Source: Apostichopus japonicus
Lineage: Eukaryota > Echinodermata > Holothuroidea > Aspidochirotida > Stichopodidae
Length of the DNA stretch: 64,000 bases
Assembly: GCF_037975245.1 (NCBI RefSeq)
Contig: NC_092567.1
Coordinates: forward strand, 8,060,714 to 8,124,713
Direction of reading: 5' to 3'
How positions within the stretch are numbered: the first letter of the stretch is position 1; each line of letters starts with the position of its first letter. A program made the position numbers and the translations under genes. Below the pieces are notes generated by a model that worked only from the letters and a program-made list of their open reading frames with translations, searched no databases and was not told where the DNA came from. Positions 1 through 12,721 of the stretch are shown here, in pieces.

Positions 1-1372
1 CAATTTGTCTGTACCATCGGCATGCGAATAGTCAGTGCATGTGAATTGCGTGTAATTTCAATATAAAATAATTTAAGGTCGGCCTAGCCTAACTTTGTTG
101 TCATTTGAAGACCTAAAACTGTTGTATGGATACCTTTACAAAGGATTAATTTAATCTTGCATCATGGTCCTATCAGAGAATATCTCAAAACGACATGATC
201 ATTAATCACGTCCGTAATATCCCAACGGGTACATTTCGTACGTCCACTGTGCATCGACGATTTTAGAGACATTTTCTGAGGCTTCAACTGTCAAAACTTC
301 AATTCAGTCAAATATTTGAAGGAGAGTATAATATTAATTAATCTTCAGGAAACAGAACGATCAGCCTGCATCATCAGTTTTAGGAGAAAGAAAAAGACTA
401 AATTAGCATCGCGGTTTTACCGTATGCATATACCATCTAAGTTAGGGCCTACATCTTTTCATCATTTCTCTTTATTTATAAGCTTCTTGAGCTTCCACAA
501 ACATATCAAAGTAAAATTGTATAGGACAAGACAGAACACTCGAAAATAATTTGCATATGCAAAGTTTGTCATGATAGGATTAACGTTAGGCCTAACTCGA
601 ACCTAGACCTAAATTACTATTAGTTAATACTAGCCCTACGTACAGTGTTTCGTTAACGCTAGCCATATAGCCTGTCAGTATGTTAGGCCTAACTAGACTA
701 TGCCTACCGCCAGTCAACATCCTATTCAGTGTTCTAAACTGCAAATGTACAATATGCACGCAGGCTAAGCCACACAATTGTGCCTGTTAACATTTTATAC
801 AAATTAAACAAAAGAATAAAGTAGGGCCTACACTCGAACTGCGTAAGGAATTCGTCACCAAAGCCTTCTCCGCAAGAAACGTTCTTGGCAATTCTGCCAT
901 TTTCACTGGAACTTTTTTTTTCACTGGAACCAAGTACATACGTGTATAGTATAGCTAAGGCCTGATGATTGGGGGGGGGGGGGGTGTAATGGCTGAAATT
1001 CCAACTGGATGAGTTTTGAAGCCAGAAAATTCCAACTGCTGCCTTGTACCCTCCATGCACTACTCGTCAACGATACGGTCAGTGTCATTCAGACTCCCCG
1101 TCTTTCGCGACTGCACTTTTGTTCCGAACTTTTTTCGAATCATTTGTACCACTGGCTCTCACTTCACAATCTTATGAATCATTATGGTTAAGCAAGTTAA
1201 CTGCGTATAAGTTTTATGCTTGAAGGCTATATAGACTACTAACTACAAAAGCTATGTTAATGTAACAAAGGGGATTTTTTTTTCTTCAACAAATTATATT
1301 CGACGACAAAAATACAGTGCTTTTTCGTAGCGCACTTAACATTATTTCCATTTGGAATGAAGTGAACAATTA
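1..1372. other. No gene recognised
   Basis: AT-rich sequence with a G homopolymer at about 969-983. Short frames lack recognisable domains or splice context. Confidence 0.4.
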
Positions 1373-1605
1373 AACATTTTGCAGAAAATCGTTCAATTGC
1401 TCAGTTTGAATGAAGTGAACAATTGAACATTTTGCAGAAATTTTTTAAATTGACGAGATATGATAAGTTGTCAGCTAAACATTTTGCAGAAAAAATGTCC
1501 AATTGACGAGATATAATAAGTTGTCAATTAAACATTTTGCAGAAAATTGTTCAATTGCTCAGTTAAATCAACTGAGCAATCCAACATTTTTCTGATTTAT
1601 AATAA
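1373..1605. repeat. 52-53 bp tandem repeat, about five units
   Basis: aacattttgcag recurs at 1373, 1426, 1478 and 1530, with a degenerate fifth unit at 1582. Units also share gaacaattga/gttcaattg arms that can form hairpins. Confidence 0.8.
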
Positions 1606-2509
1606 GATTTAATCTTGTTATCTAAACAATTTACTGAAAAATGTCAACTTATGTGGCAAAGTTTTTCTTATGTTGATGGCACTTTTAAGCTTCCGTAGAT
1701 TAGTATTGAGCGTTTTAGTTGTATACCATAGAGGCAATATATATGCTGAACTTACTTCAAGCTAGCGAACAGGGTCAACCCACCTAATAGCAAAATGAGT
1801 ACATAAATAAACCGAATTGAAGCTGACGAACGTTGTACAGTGGTTCTATGAGGCATATTCAAAATCATACGAAGTTTTGTATGGTGGAGTATAAGGATCG
1901 CGAGATACAGTTTCTCAGCGTGGTAAGAAAAACGGTAAACATGACTAATTAAAAGTAAATTTTGAACGAAATTTTTCAATTTTTAGGTCATACACAATTA
2001 CAGGAATATATGAATAGGCCCAGGTAAATTAAGAGTGTGACAGTCGGAAATTCCGACTGTCGCACTCAAATTTTCCAACTATCGTCAGTTTTACCAAGTT
2101 TGGGGGGGGGGGGGGGTGAGACACTCCCCTATCGACGTCCCTGCGTGCATATATAAATAATTTGTATATATCCCTGCACTACTTGCAATGCGCTAGTGTG
2201 CGCGGTCCTATCATGTTCGCCACTCATTGTAATCATGCAAATATCATGAACACGTGATCATATATTACTTTCCTGATTGGACGTGATTTCAGTGGAATAG
2301 AAAGACTTACATCAACGCGATCCCGTAGCAAAATTGAATAATATGATTGGATACTTCGGTCAGTGTAAACAAATATTGAGCGGTGCAACGGATTCTTTAT
2401 ATGATATGGAGTGATTTTTAGTCTAAACTCAGTCCAATACACTGAAAACAATTGCAATCGCCCTTCAAACTGAAACATTCAGTCTATCATGTTAAGAGAG
2501 TACATGCAA
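1606..2509. other. No gene recognised
   Basis: AT-rich sequence with a G homopolymer at 2102-2116. Nothing further seen. Confidence 0.4.
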
Positions 2510-3752
2510 TAATTTCCATCATTCGTTGCTCTACACATAGCCCGTTCACATTCCCGTTGCTAAGTAGAGAGGTTTAATTTGGGCAGTTGTATGAAGGAAC
2601 TTAACGAATAAAAATAAAATAACGAATCACAGGTCCCTACGAGAGCCTACGTACCCCCCCCCCCCCCCCCTCTCTACCGTACATTATATAGATGATGTGT
2701 ATTTTGTTTCGTAAGAAACCTATCAACAACTAGAAACCCTGTACTGGTACAAGAACCTTGAAAGTATATACAGTTAATATATTGTACTAATCAATGAAGG
2801 AATAAAGGAAGGTGAGGATAGTACAATCATCAACATTTAAAAAAAAAATATCATTGACTATGCCTTGAACAACAAAATCTACTTTTCTTCGAAGCGTATA
2901 TTATTACAGCAAAACCAATTATAAAGTGATTAAACTCCGTAACAGTTGCTATGATACAATTATTCCGTCTGACGTCACTGTGTCTATACTTCTCTTTTAC
3001 AAATTATTGTCTCTTTGTGGCAACAAATTCGCATGAGTGGTTTCAATTGTTCAAGTTTATAAAGTATTTTCTGCATACGAAACTTACCCGACTACTAAGT
3101 TTGTAAAAGTACCCTGTCTTCGCTATGCACTGCAATATGCTGGAAGCAAAATGTCTTTAATGTGAATACAGTTATTGTAAGATTAGTTTCTGCAAGCTTT
3201 AAATCCAGACCTACATAGCGAGGTCTTCTCAATTGCTGGTCATGTTCCCTGCACTGAACTACGTTGATCCACACTGATGTGCTATCACTCTTGTCATAGA
3301 CTAGTCATTAATCGAATTTTACGAAGATTATTTTTGTATCAGGAACGTAAATTCATGGTGTGGGTAGGATAAGAAACGAAAGAAACACGAAATCTACGAC
3401 AGTACTGCAATGGTCAATGGATCCCCACCACGGTTCTGGGATACAAACAAAGCCATTGCATTCGTCGTTCCCACGTGTATTTTTATGGAACTAGAAATCT
3501 AAGCAAGCAAGTAGTTGGGGAGAGACTAAATTAACGAAGTTTGTTTTTACATAATTGCCAGTAAACGGTTTAGTAAAGGTATTTTTTAAAAGCCATGATT
3601 GCCATCTCGTATTAGAAATTTAAGTTGAATGACTGTCACGCAAATTATATTTATTTATAGAATCTTTACACAGTCAAACCAAACGCTAAGAAAATGATCA
3701 TTTTGTGTTTGCTATCAAGTGAATGTTCGAGGTCTACTTTTCTAAGTTTTAA

Positions 3753-4405
3753 AGCAGCTTTTAGCGTCCTTTTCTATAATGTTCTCAACCGCATTGACCC
3801 CACGATGCCATAACGGCATACATACCTAGCTTATCTGACCAAATCTAACTTCAAATGGTGGTATAATGTAGTATAATTTACAAATGTGAACGTTGTCTTT
3901 CTCGAAAATATTTTCCGTTAGGATCGAAATCAACCCCGCCATAATATGAATAATTAAATTCTGCGAACGTCATTGAATAATGAGGTAAATAATGTTTACT
4001 TTGCCGGCGTCGTAAGCAACCCAGAACATCAGAATGTACTACAACACTGTGCTCTATTTGTATATATTCTGTATGGCTGTGATAACGACTCAACTTTTTC
4101 GAATTACTGAATGAATCTATTTTAAGCAATGGCTCATTTTTAAACTTGTCAGCTATTCACTGATTTGTTGAATTCAAACTAGTGGATTTGTGGAACTGTA
4201 TACGAATAATTTTAAATGAGGAATTTGTCAGAAGACACTCTTCTCATTATCTGCAGAAGTCCTTAATTACTCGCCAATTGATGCTCTTGGCAGGGAAAAA
4301 CTTGGCTAATATCGTAGTTTGCTGTTTTGTGATGAATTTATGTAAAACCACTCGATGGACATGTCAATAGGGTGGGAAAACGGCGACAAAACGCAAAAAG
4401 GTGCT
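3753..4405 (+). mobile_element. TTAA-flanked non-autonomous element, copy 1
   Basis: 653 bp, flanked by TTAA (3749-3752 and 4406-4409). Inverted ends AGCAGCTTTTAGCG and (complemented) AGCACCTTTTTGCG. It is present at the same place in the duplicated segment (29221), so it predates that duplication. The internal minus-strand frame (3878-4129) is not preserved in the other copies and is considered non-coding. TTAA targeting suggests Kolobok or piggyBac mobilisation; the ends differ from those of the 12-kb element. Confidence 0.75.
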
Positions 4406-4660
4406 TTAAAAAGTTATAACAACCTGCAAGCAAAATACTGATTACAGTAGTATCCCACCCCGCTGAAGAAGGCTAAATGGGGTGGGGGCGGGGAATTCGA
4501 GAAACATCTTTTCTGTTGCTGAGATATAAATGTTTGAGTTTAGTCATAAAAAAGAAAAGTACTGGTTGTGCAATAACCTATCACGTCACAACATTATGCA
4601 CCTTAAATTGTCTTTGTTTTCTGTTATAATTGAAAGCGGCTTACGTAACCTTTAGTAGGG

Positions 4661-5190
4661 TAAGGTGACCAGACCTCCCCGATTTTCGGGGACAGTCCCC
4701 GATTACAGTGTGCTGTCCCCGATGAACAAGTGTCCCCGAAAATGTCTCCGATTCGTCAAAATGTTCAGGAATTTCGAAAATATTCCACATTATCAGTAAA
4801 ATAATTGTATAAAAAAAAAATTAGTCAAGTGTGCAGTCACAGAACGGAAGTTATAACCAGTATTTCAGGTGGGCCAGTGTAAAGTGGAAACACTGTTAAA
4901 ATATGCTAGCTCGATCTAGCCTAGCACTCTTTCCACCGTATAATTGGCAACTACGGCGACACAACCACAATTATATTGTGAGCATAACCACTCACAAGCT
5001 CTCAAAGAATCACGTAAAGTAAGTGAATTTCATCTAAGAAAAAGCTACATTTTTGAAAATAAACTTGATGAAAACAGTGCTTCTAAGTATCCCCATTTTA
5101 CATCTAAGACACCCCCTCCCCTTAGACCCCTCACCATATCAGTCACGCAATAAATGTCCCTGGTTCCAGTCAGCAAAATATGGTCACTTA
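4661..5190. mobile_element. hAT-like non-autonomous element with 8-bp duplication
   Basis: 530 bp flanked by the direct repeat TAGTAGGG (4653-4660 and 5191-5198). Ends TAAGGTGACCA and TGGTCACTTA are inverted with one base gap. The other segment A copy lacks it (about 30071-30082, ctttataagtagggcc). The interior has repeated tccccgattttcgggg-like units, typical of hAT-derived short elements. No coding capacity is seen. Confidence 0.75.
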
Positions 5191-7883
5191 TAGTAGGGCC
5201 ATATAATTTAGTAATTAACAAAAGTCGTACCTATCGACCAACTCTTTCAGCGTTCCATACGCATATGACTTGTGATAAATAACTGAATTATGAAACAGAC
5301 ACAGCAGACAGGCTGTTATGCGTATTATAGTGTAATAATGACTCAGATCGTGTCTCGAAAAGTTGGGGGTTCGTGGACAACTGTGACATCCACAGGGGGT
5401 TCGTGGGGGAATAAAGTTAGGGGAACCCTGGTTTAATGTTTAAGCAGGGGGTCCTTGGTATGTGCGATATAGTATGTGTATCTAGGGGTATCAATGTATT
5501 GCTGGCTGGAAGAGAGTTGGTTCTTGCTGCCGGGGTTTATGTTAACAGTCTGGTGGACATTTTTGTCTCTGAACTTATATACGGGGAAGTAACAAGAGAC
5601 GGATATACCGTGGGCGGGGGTCAGCTCATTTTTGCAGCAGGGTAGAGAGCGATTCGACTTGTTATTGTTTTCTGATATGTGTCAATGCTATCAGATATGT
5701 CGTAATTGGTCAGATACTCGTGTATAGGCTTCTACACAGTTACGGGGTCGTTTATATTGCTATGCGAGGCGTTTTTATACATTAATTTGGTATACATTAT
5801 GAACAAGTGTCCAGGCAGAATCCTTGCCGAAGTTTATAGCGTTTGTCAGAGGCAATGTTTTAGAGGTTATTTTTGGGCTTCTGCAAAAGACATATGGATC
5901 GGATTGATGCACTCTGCAGCTGCGCTGCGCACACTGCTTGTGCGGTTACAAGGCCGTTGCAGCGTAGGGTTCACGGGCTGACGCGGTCCATCGTTAGCCG
6001 CGCTGCGTTGCCTTTGACGAATTCATCATTTGCTGCGGTGCGTTGTCTATAGCGCAATGCCGACAGTTAAACGCGCTGCTAGGCAACTTGCGCATTACAG
6101 AATAGTTGTGCCGGGATAGGGTTAGCTTATGTACGTTGTCCGTGTGTCGTGTTTTAGTCGTTGGGGTATTCCTACTTATATATATTTATTTGTTTGTCAC
6201 ACTGGGAAAGATGTACTACAGGAACATTGTATATAAACAAGTATATATACTTATAAATCTCAGGATGCACTGTTAGTGTATTTTATTCAACGGTGTCCTC
6301 GATTCTATCCCTACCAACCCCCCCCCCACCCACACACACATTACTTACCAACCGACTACGCTACAACATAACTGGAACGGACAGCGTTATAATACATTCA
6401 ATGAGTACTACAAGCGTTCAGTGTCACAAGGGGGCACGTCACGGGGTTGGAACGTTTTTTTTTTACGCGATTCCGCATTGAAATATTTGGTCAAGGTTAA
6501 CGTATACGACGAAGGCTGAGTAATTGTCGGGTGGCTCGTAGACAAGTACAAAGGAGCTCTAGTACTTGATCCAAGCTAACACTTAGCTAGGCAAGGACTT
6601 CATAGTGCGATGACAGTATGTGCTTTAAGTTCTAAATATAACCGTTATAGTAGGTTCAATTTAGCGAGAATCTCATTGAACCGTACCCATATGCAAAGTA
6701 CGTGTCATAACCAAAAAGCGTTACTTAAAAGAGGACGATTCTAAAAGGCGTTATAAAAGCTTTCACGTCATCAGTGTATACAGTATATAGTAACTGACGT
6801 TTCCCTACTAAAGTATATGTAGTATGACCTCTGCCTCGGTTGGATAATTATGAATAGATTTGTTATGTTACAACGTATACTTAAGAAAGACCCACATTTT
6901 AATGTTTTTTTATTGGAATAAAAGTAAACAGTATATAAATGTGATACAATTACTTAAATCAGAACGTATGGTACATCAGTTGTACGACAGGCTTAACACG
7001 GCGATCACGGTAATACATGAAATAGTGGATGTGTTTCTCAAAATAGCTTTGTACATCGGATTGATGTCTGCATAATTTGGATATATTGACTTGTCTTGTA
7101 ATGAAATTCCGATACAGTCACATTGAACTTTGGTTATAAAAGACTTGATTTATTGCTACGGCATTGTATATTCATCACCTCTTCTACAAACAAACAGTTG
7201 GATATCGCCTCCCATTCCAGGACCCTTCGACAACGGAACCAATAAGGCAAGGATTGAATATAACAAAAAAGGATTCCCATATTATTGAAACTAAAGGTTC
7301 TTGAGTCAATGTTATTTACACCAGAACAAAGGTCATCCAATTAAACCATCATTAGGTAAGTAAATAAGGTTAAAAGATTGTACTAATAAATGGAGGAATT
7401 ACGTGAGGTGGGTATAGTGCTAGACCTGGTGGCACAGAGGCAATTCACCACACTCCCTACAAACACACAAAGATAAACGCGCTTTTACTGTATGAAGACC
7501 CCATTTAGTGTTGTATCCGAGTTGTTCCATTTTGGGTGCATGTGTGTGTGTTGTATCTGCTGTTGATTTTGAACTATCCAATGTGGTGTGCTTTCTTCTT
7601 TGTTTAATAATTAATAAAATTTATAATCAATTAAGGAATTAAGAAAGATGAGTTAACATACCCGACACTCCGTACAGTAAATAGGTCACGTGTCACACGT
7701 CGGATGAGACAGCTATCTACAACTAGAAAACCTTTACTTGCACAAGTACCTCTAAAGTATATTAAGTCAACATATTGTCATTTCTTCCTCACAACTTCCC
7801 CATCGATATTGTTGCGTTACGTATTATGGGGATTAACATCCCCTCTCTCTTCTGTGTCAACTATGTTAACCTCTGTATTAAAC

Positions 7884-8612
7884 TGTCTGTATTATATGCG
7901 TGTAACAGGAGATTTGGAAGCTTAATTCAAGACACTAGAGTATTGAGGTTAGCTGATGTTGGAAGCGACCACTACCTACTGTGTACCACTATTAAGTTAA
8001 AGATAAAGAAGGTAGTGGAGAGAACAGAAAACGTGCGTGCTAGATTTGATAGACAGGGTACGAAATAATGAAGTGAAGGCAACATTCATTACAGCGATGT
8101 GGAACATGTACTAGGTACTGGAAGATGAAGTAGAATGGTGCGAAAATATTGAAAACGAATAGAGAGAGTGTACATTGAGGCAGCTGGGCAGGTTCTAGGC
8201 AAAAAAAGGGAAGAGGAAGAGTAAAAAACCATGGATACGTGAAGAGACATGGAAAATTATTACACAAAGAACTGATTTAAATAGCAAAATTCTTTCAGTA
8301 CAAGATCAGAGAGAATAAATAGAAGTTTAAAGACGACTATAAAGAGAAAGACAGAGAGGTGAAAAGGTTTATTAGAGCCGACAAGAGGCATTGGTGCGAA
8401 AGAATTGCAAAAGAAGCTGAAGCAGCTGCATCCAATCAGAATATGCAAACAATATACAGACTTACAAATACCCTTTGTAATGAAAGCCTAGAGAGTGTGT
8501 TTCCATTATGATTAAAGACGGACACCTAGTCAGCAGTATGGACGAATTAATGGAAAGATGGACAGAGAACTTCACTGATATTTTAAGCCTGAAAGGCTTT
8601 TCTTAGCCTTCA
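7884..8612 (+). pseudogene. Decayed LINE: endonuclease C-terminus and linker to reverse transcriptase
   Basis: Frame 7884-8068 reads DTRVLRLADVGSDHYLL, the SDH end of an AP-endonuclease-like domain, then a TTIKLKIKK linker. After frameshifts and stops, other frames give KPWIREETWKIITQ (near 8225), IRADKRHWCERIAKEAEAAA (near 8370) and DGHLVSSMDELMERWTENF (near 8520). This order is that of the region between endonuclease and reverse transcriptase in non-LTR retrotransposons, where proteins are often annotated as craniofacial development protein 2-like. The reverse transcriptase itself is missing. Inactive. Confidence 0.7.
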
Positions 8613-8740
8613 AAGAAGATCCTGCTAGGATCGAAACGTCAGGCTAACTTACTTTTACACATTTTCTTACACATGCTCTCTAGTGGATAAGCAGTTTTCT
8701 AACAGTTTATTTTATTTTTTGACACTGATATTTGAAATAG
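8613..8740 (+). mobile_element. Penelope-like element terminal fragment (tentative)
   Basis: Contains gaagatcctgctaggatcgaaacgtcag, a phrase I associate with repeated termini of Penelope-like elements, next to the LINE remnant. No reverse transcriptase or GIY-YIG sequence is visible. The assignment rests on memory of the motif only. Confidence 0.35.
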
Positions 8741-8799
8741 ACCGGAACCAATGAATCCACTAAATGTAGACGATGAGGACAACTATCCACGATCCTCTA

Positions 8800-9125
8800 T
8801 AAATATGATGGATGGATATGATGGATGGATATGATGGATGGATATGATGGATGGATAGGATGGATGGATACGATGGACGGGTATGATAGACAGGATGGAT
8901 GGATAGGATGTATGGATTTGATTTATAGCATAGATGGATAGGATGCATTCATAGGATGGATAGATATGATGGATAGGATGGATGGATATGATGGATGGAT
9001 ATGATAGAGGGATAGGTTTTTTAGGATGCATCGATACGATGGAATGATAGGATGGATGGATAGGATTGATGGATATGATGGATAGATAGGATGAATGGAT
9101 AGGATTTATAGGATGCATGGATACG
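8800..9125. repeat. GGAT-type satellite, block 1a
   Basis: Degenerate tandem ggatggata/tatgatggatgga units of 4, 9 and 10 bases. The apparent His-Pro-Ser-Tyr-rich minus-strand frames are products of the repeat, not genes. Confidence 0.9.
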
Positions 9126-9645
9126 AACACGTTTCGTAACAAGGTAACATGTGCACTAGGTAGCACAGTTATTACTGCAAAGCTATCGCACGTTCACTTG
9201 TAAATGTAGATGATGGTAAACTATTGATATATTAAGGCCTAATTTAGACGTGGAACTACCCATAAGGCTAATGTGGGTTCCCCCTCCCCCACCTAAGGTC
9301 CCATTTTGTGTATCTGTTTTGTACCTATTAGAGACTTGCACACACTCACCTGTCCGTGAAAAAAATGTTTTAATCAAATGGATTTACCAATACGATTAGA
9401 GAAAAGTTAAGCTACTATCTGAATCTCGCATGCAGTATCAAATAACCGCCGCAGTGTGTCGTCCACGTGTTATGTCAGCGCCGACCATGCACTCCGTATT
9501 GTACGGCTAAGGAGTAGTCTACGTTATACAGCCGCCGCGCATTTTCACCTTTTGGACTCGTTGTTCTACGTGTAACAGCTTTGCAGCAATTACTGTGCCA
9601 CCTGTAACACATGTTACCGTGATGCGAATACAGCGCAGTTGTTAC
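9126..9645. other. Non-repetitive gap inside the GGAT satellite
   Basis: About 500 bp with normal composition; nothing recognised. It may be an insertion, but no terminal repeats were found. Confidence 0.4.
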
Positions 9646-9870
9646 TTATGATAGATATGATGGATAGGATGGATGGATATGATGGCAGGAATAGATAGAT
9701 AGATTGAATGGGTGGATTGGATGGATATGATGGATGGATAGGATGGATGGATATGATAGATAGGATGGATGGATAGGGTGGATGGATAGGATGGATGGAT
9801 ATGATTGCAGGAATAGATAGATAGATTGGATGGATGGATTGGATGGATATGATGAATGGATTGGATGGAT
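9646..9870. repeat. GGAT-type satellite, block 1b
   Basis: Same satellite as 8800-9125, with a recurrent variant atgatggcaggaatagatagatagatt at about 80-120 bp spacing. Confidence 0.9.
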
Positions 9871-9871
9871 G

Positions 9872-10226
9872 CAAGGGCGTAGGAACCGGGGGGCTGGGGG
9901 GCGCCAGCCCCCCAGTGAAAAATGTGGAGGGGCGGAAGTATCATTCCGCCCCCCCCCCCCCGCTTCGCAAGTCAGAAAACCCCTTTTTCATTTCCAAATG
10001 AGAAAAAAATCTCATTTGGAGCACCAACTTGCATCTAAGGCCAGGTGAAAATGCAAAATTATATACAAAATGGAGTGGGTGGGTTGAAGTGTGCTATATT
10101 GCACCAACTTGCATCTGAGGCCACCTGGAAATTCAAAAAAAAATCCAAAGGGGAGGGGGACACCCCCTCCCCTTAGACCCCTCCCCAGGCCGGCCATCAC
10201 TCTTCAGCCCCCCTACTCGAAAGTAC
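9872..10226. mobile_element. Short non-autonomous repeat inserted in the GGAT satellite
   Basis: A GC-rich 355-bp unit begins AGGGCGTAGGAACC and ends TTCCAACGCCACT, imperfectly inverted. Inside is an 80-bp tandem duplication of gcaccaacttgcatctRaggcca (10020 and 10101) and a G/C homopolymer. GGATGGATG on both sides hides any target duplication. A fragment of the same family (aagacaccccctccccttagaccc) is at about 5106-5131. Confidence 0.6.
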
Positions 10227-10722
10227 CTTCCAACGCCACTGGATGGATGGATATGATAGATAGGATGGATGGATAGGGTGGATGGATATGATGGCAGGAA
10301 TAGATAGATAGATGGATGGATTGGATGGATATGATAGATGGATAGGATGGATGGATATGATAGATGGATAGGATGGATGTATAAGATGGATGGATATGAT
10401 GGCAGGAATAGATAGATATATTGGATGGATTGGATGGATAGGATGGATGGATAGGATGGATATGATATATAGGATGGATGGATAGGATGGATGGATAGGA
10501 TGAATGGATATGATGGCAGGAATAGATGGATAGATTGGATGGATTGATTGGATGGATGGATAGGATTTGTACGATGCATGGATACGATAGAATGATAAGA
10601 TGGATAGATAGGATTGATATGATGGATAGATATATTGGACGGATAGGATAGACGGATCGGATGGATGGATACGAAGGATGGATATGATAGATAGGATGGA
10701 TGTATAGGATGTATATAAAATA
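10227..10722. repeat. GGAT-type satellite, block 1c
   Basis: Continuation of the satellite after the insertion, again with gatggcaggaatagatagat variants. It ends just before segment B copy 1. Confidence 0.9.
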
Positions 10723-10744
10723 TTATATAATACTTACAATAACA

Positions 10745-12670
10745 CACTATAAATTAAGCTGATGTAGAAATACTTTCAAGAATTTGTGGACGTCGATGTT
10801 ACGGTAGTTAATGTTTCCCTAAACAATATCATTATTTATTATTCACATTAGACTAAAAATGTATTATTTCACTTTGAATCGTGAACCTTTCTGTAAAGAC
10901 AATACCTCTGGTCCTGTCAAGGGTGTATACTATCAATGTCATTCTCGCTCTCTCCACAATTATCTAACTAGTTCACGTGGCATTTGTTTACCTTTTAAAT
11001 TCTATAAGGTTACATCCAGGACTAAGGCTTCACTGTGTAATTCGTGGATGAGTGGGGGGGGGGGAGGGGTTGGTTGTGATTCAGAGCTAATTTAATACAA
11101 AAGAAATGATAGTTACCGTATATAATATCAATACCTTATACTAGGCATAGTCAATTACGACGATACGTGAGGTTGATTTGTGTTTCCTATAAAGCATGTA
11201 TCCCCAAACTTCAAAGCGTACCTCTATTTAAGGTGAAATAAAAGAAATATTCCAACAGGTACACAAAAATAACTTTGAAACTTTGCATATAACAAGGAAC
11301 CTAGCTTATTATGTGATATGTTATTCCTCGTAATAGTGAATATCGTTTTCTTTGATGTCATCGTTTTGGTGTACATATGTAATGAAAGTACACAACGTGT
11401 GATGTGTGTACTATAAAGTTTTATATAAGTTTACTTTCGATTTGCAAATTACACGTGTAATATTGTGCTGTTTATAACACACCAGTCAGGAACAAATCAG
11501 TCAAAGTACTATCTACCAAATCTCACAACTGAATGAAAAATTATAACAACATTTCTAGATGATTGTCTCATTTTACCTGGGGCGATGAATACCAGGGCAG
11601 CTTTGTTTAAATAACCGATTTAGAAATAACACCTTAATACCATTGTTGCTTCCTACCGCCATACATCATTGACTAAGATAGATTGCACACACTATAAAGG
11701 AATTGGTCGTGGTTAGGTGGGTTGCATGAATTTGTGCGGTTCTCCAGTGTTAAAAGAATAATATGAACTAAAAGAGGAAGTTCAAATGACTATGACGATT
11801 GGATTTAAGCAGTATAAGTTTTTAAGGACAAATTTAATGTTACATTTCTGAAAACCAATATTTTTACCGTTGGCTGTTATTCAAGCTATGTATAAATTAA
11901 ACAAAACTATGCACTGAATTGCAAAAACAGATGTACATTAGTTAAGACGTTGGTAATAGCATCGCTTCCATTAATATACATCAAGCTAGCAAGACATGCC
12001 ATCCATACATATTCCTATATTTTACTGTATACCATGGACCTGCCCAGCGATCGCTCCCCCCCCCCCCCCCCACCCTTGAGTACCACGGAAAAATTAATTT
12101 AATTGAAAACAGGAAGTATCACTAAAGCACTCTTTTCAGGTTGAATAAAGCTAAGCGAGCCTCCTCAATCTTTCCTCTGAAAGTTCGTCTGCCACGTATG
12201 GAGGCTCAACAAGGACATAGGAAGGGGAAAAAGATGTTCTCAAATCTCTAACTTTTGAAAAATATTTACTTTTATCTTTATATTTTGACTTTTAATCTCA
12301 ACATTTTGACTTTCAAATTCAAAATGTTGACATTTTGTTTGTGACTTTTGAATTCATAATTTTAAGATAAAAGGTTAAGAATTGAGAACCTAAAGGTAAA
12401 AATTTTGATATAAAAATTCAAAATTGTGTGATTTAAATGGGGACACTTTTTTTTCTCACCTTGGTTCCTACTAAGACAGTGTATATACGTAATACAATAC
12501 TCTCATGTTTGCTCATTTCCTGCAACGTGGGAGTCATTTTGGGCAATCATTTGTTTGTACCTCATAGCGCTTAGAAGTTTTATAATGTTCCCTTTGTGAG
12601 AAGTGCCCCTTTTAAAATTCTGGCCCCTTCATATTTCCAATTTCTGCTGTACACATAACTGCTTAAGTGT

Positions 12671-12721
<51 letters not shown>

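Larger units (their letters stand above)
2510..7610. repeat. Segmental duplication, segment A copy 1
   Basis: Long collinear similarity to 27870-32720. For example, ctgcaagctttaaatccaga occurs at about 3192 and 28598, and gtttatgttaacagtctggt at about 5534 and 30354. The copy is interrupted by a hAT-like element (4661-5190) absent from copy 2. Copy 2 has an 813-bp insertion at the site corresponding to 6625. Scattered short frames occur, none convincing. It may be the remains of a large unidentified transposon or a host segmental duplication. Confidence 0.8.
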
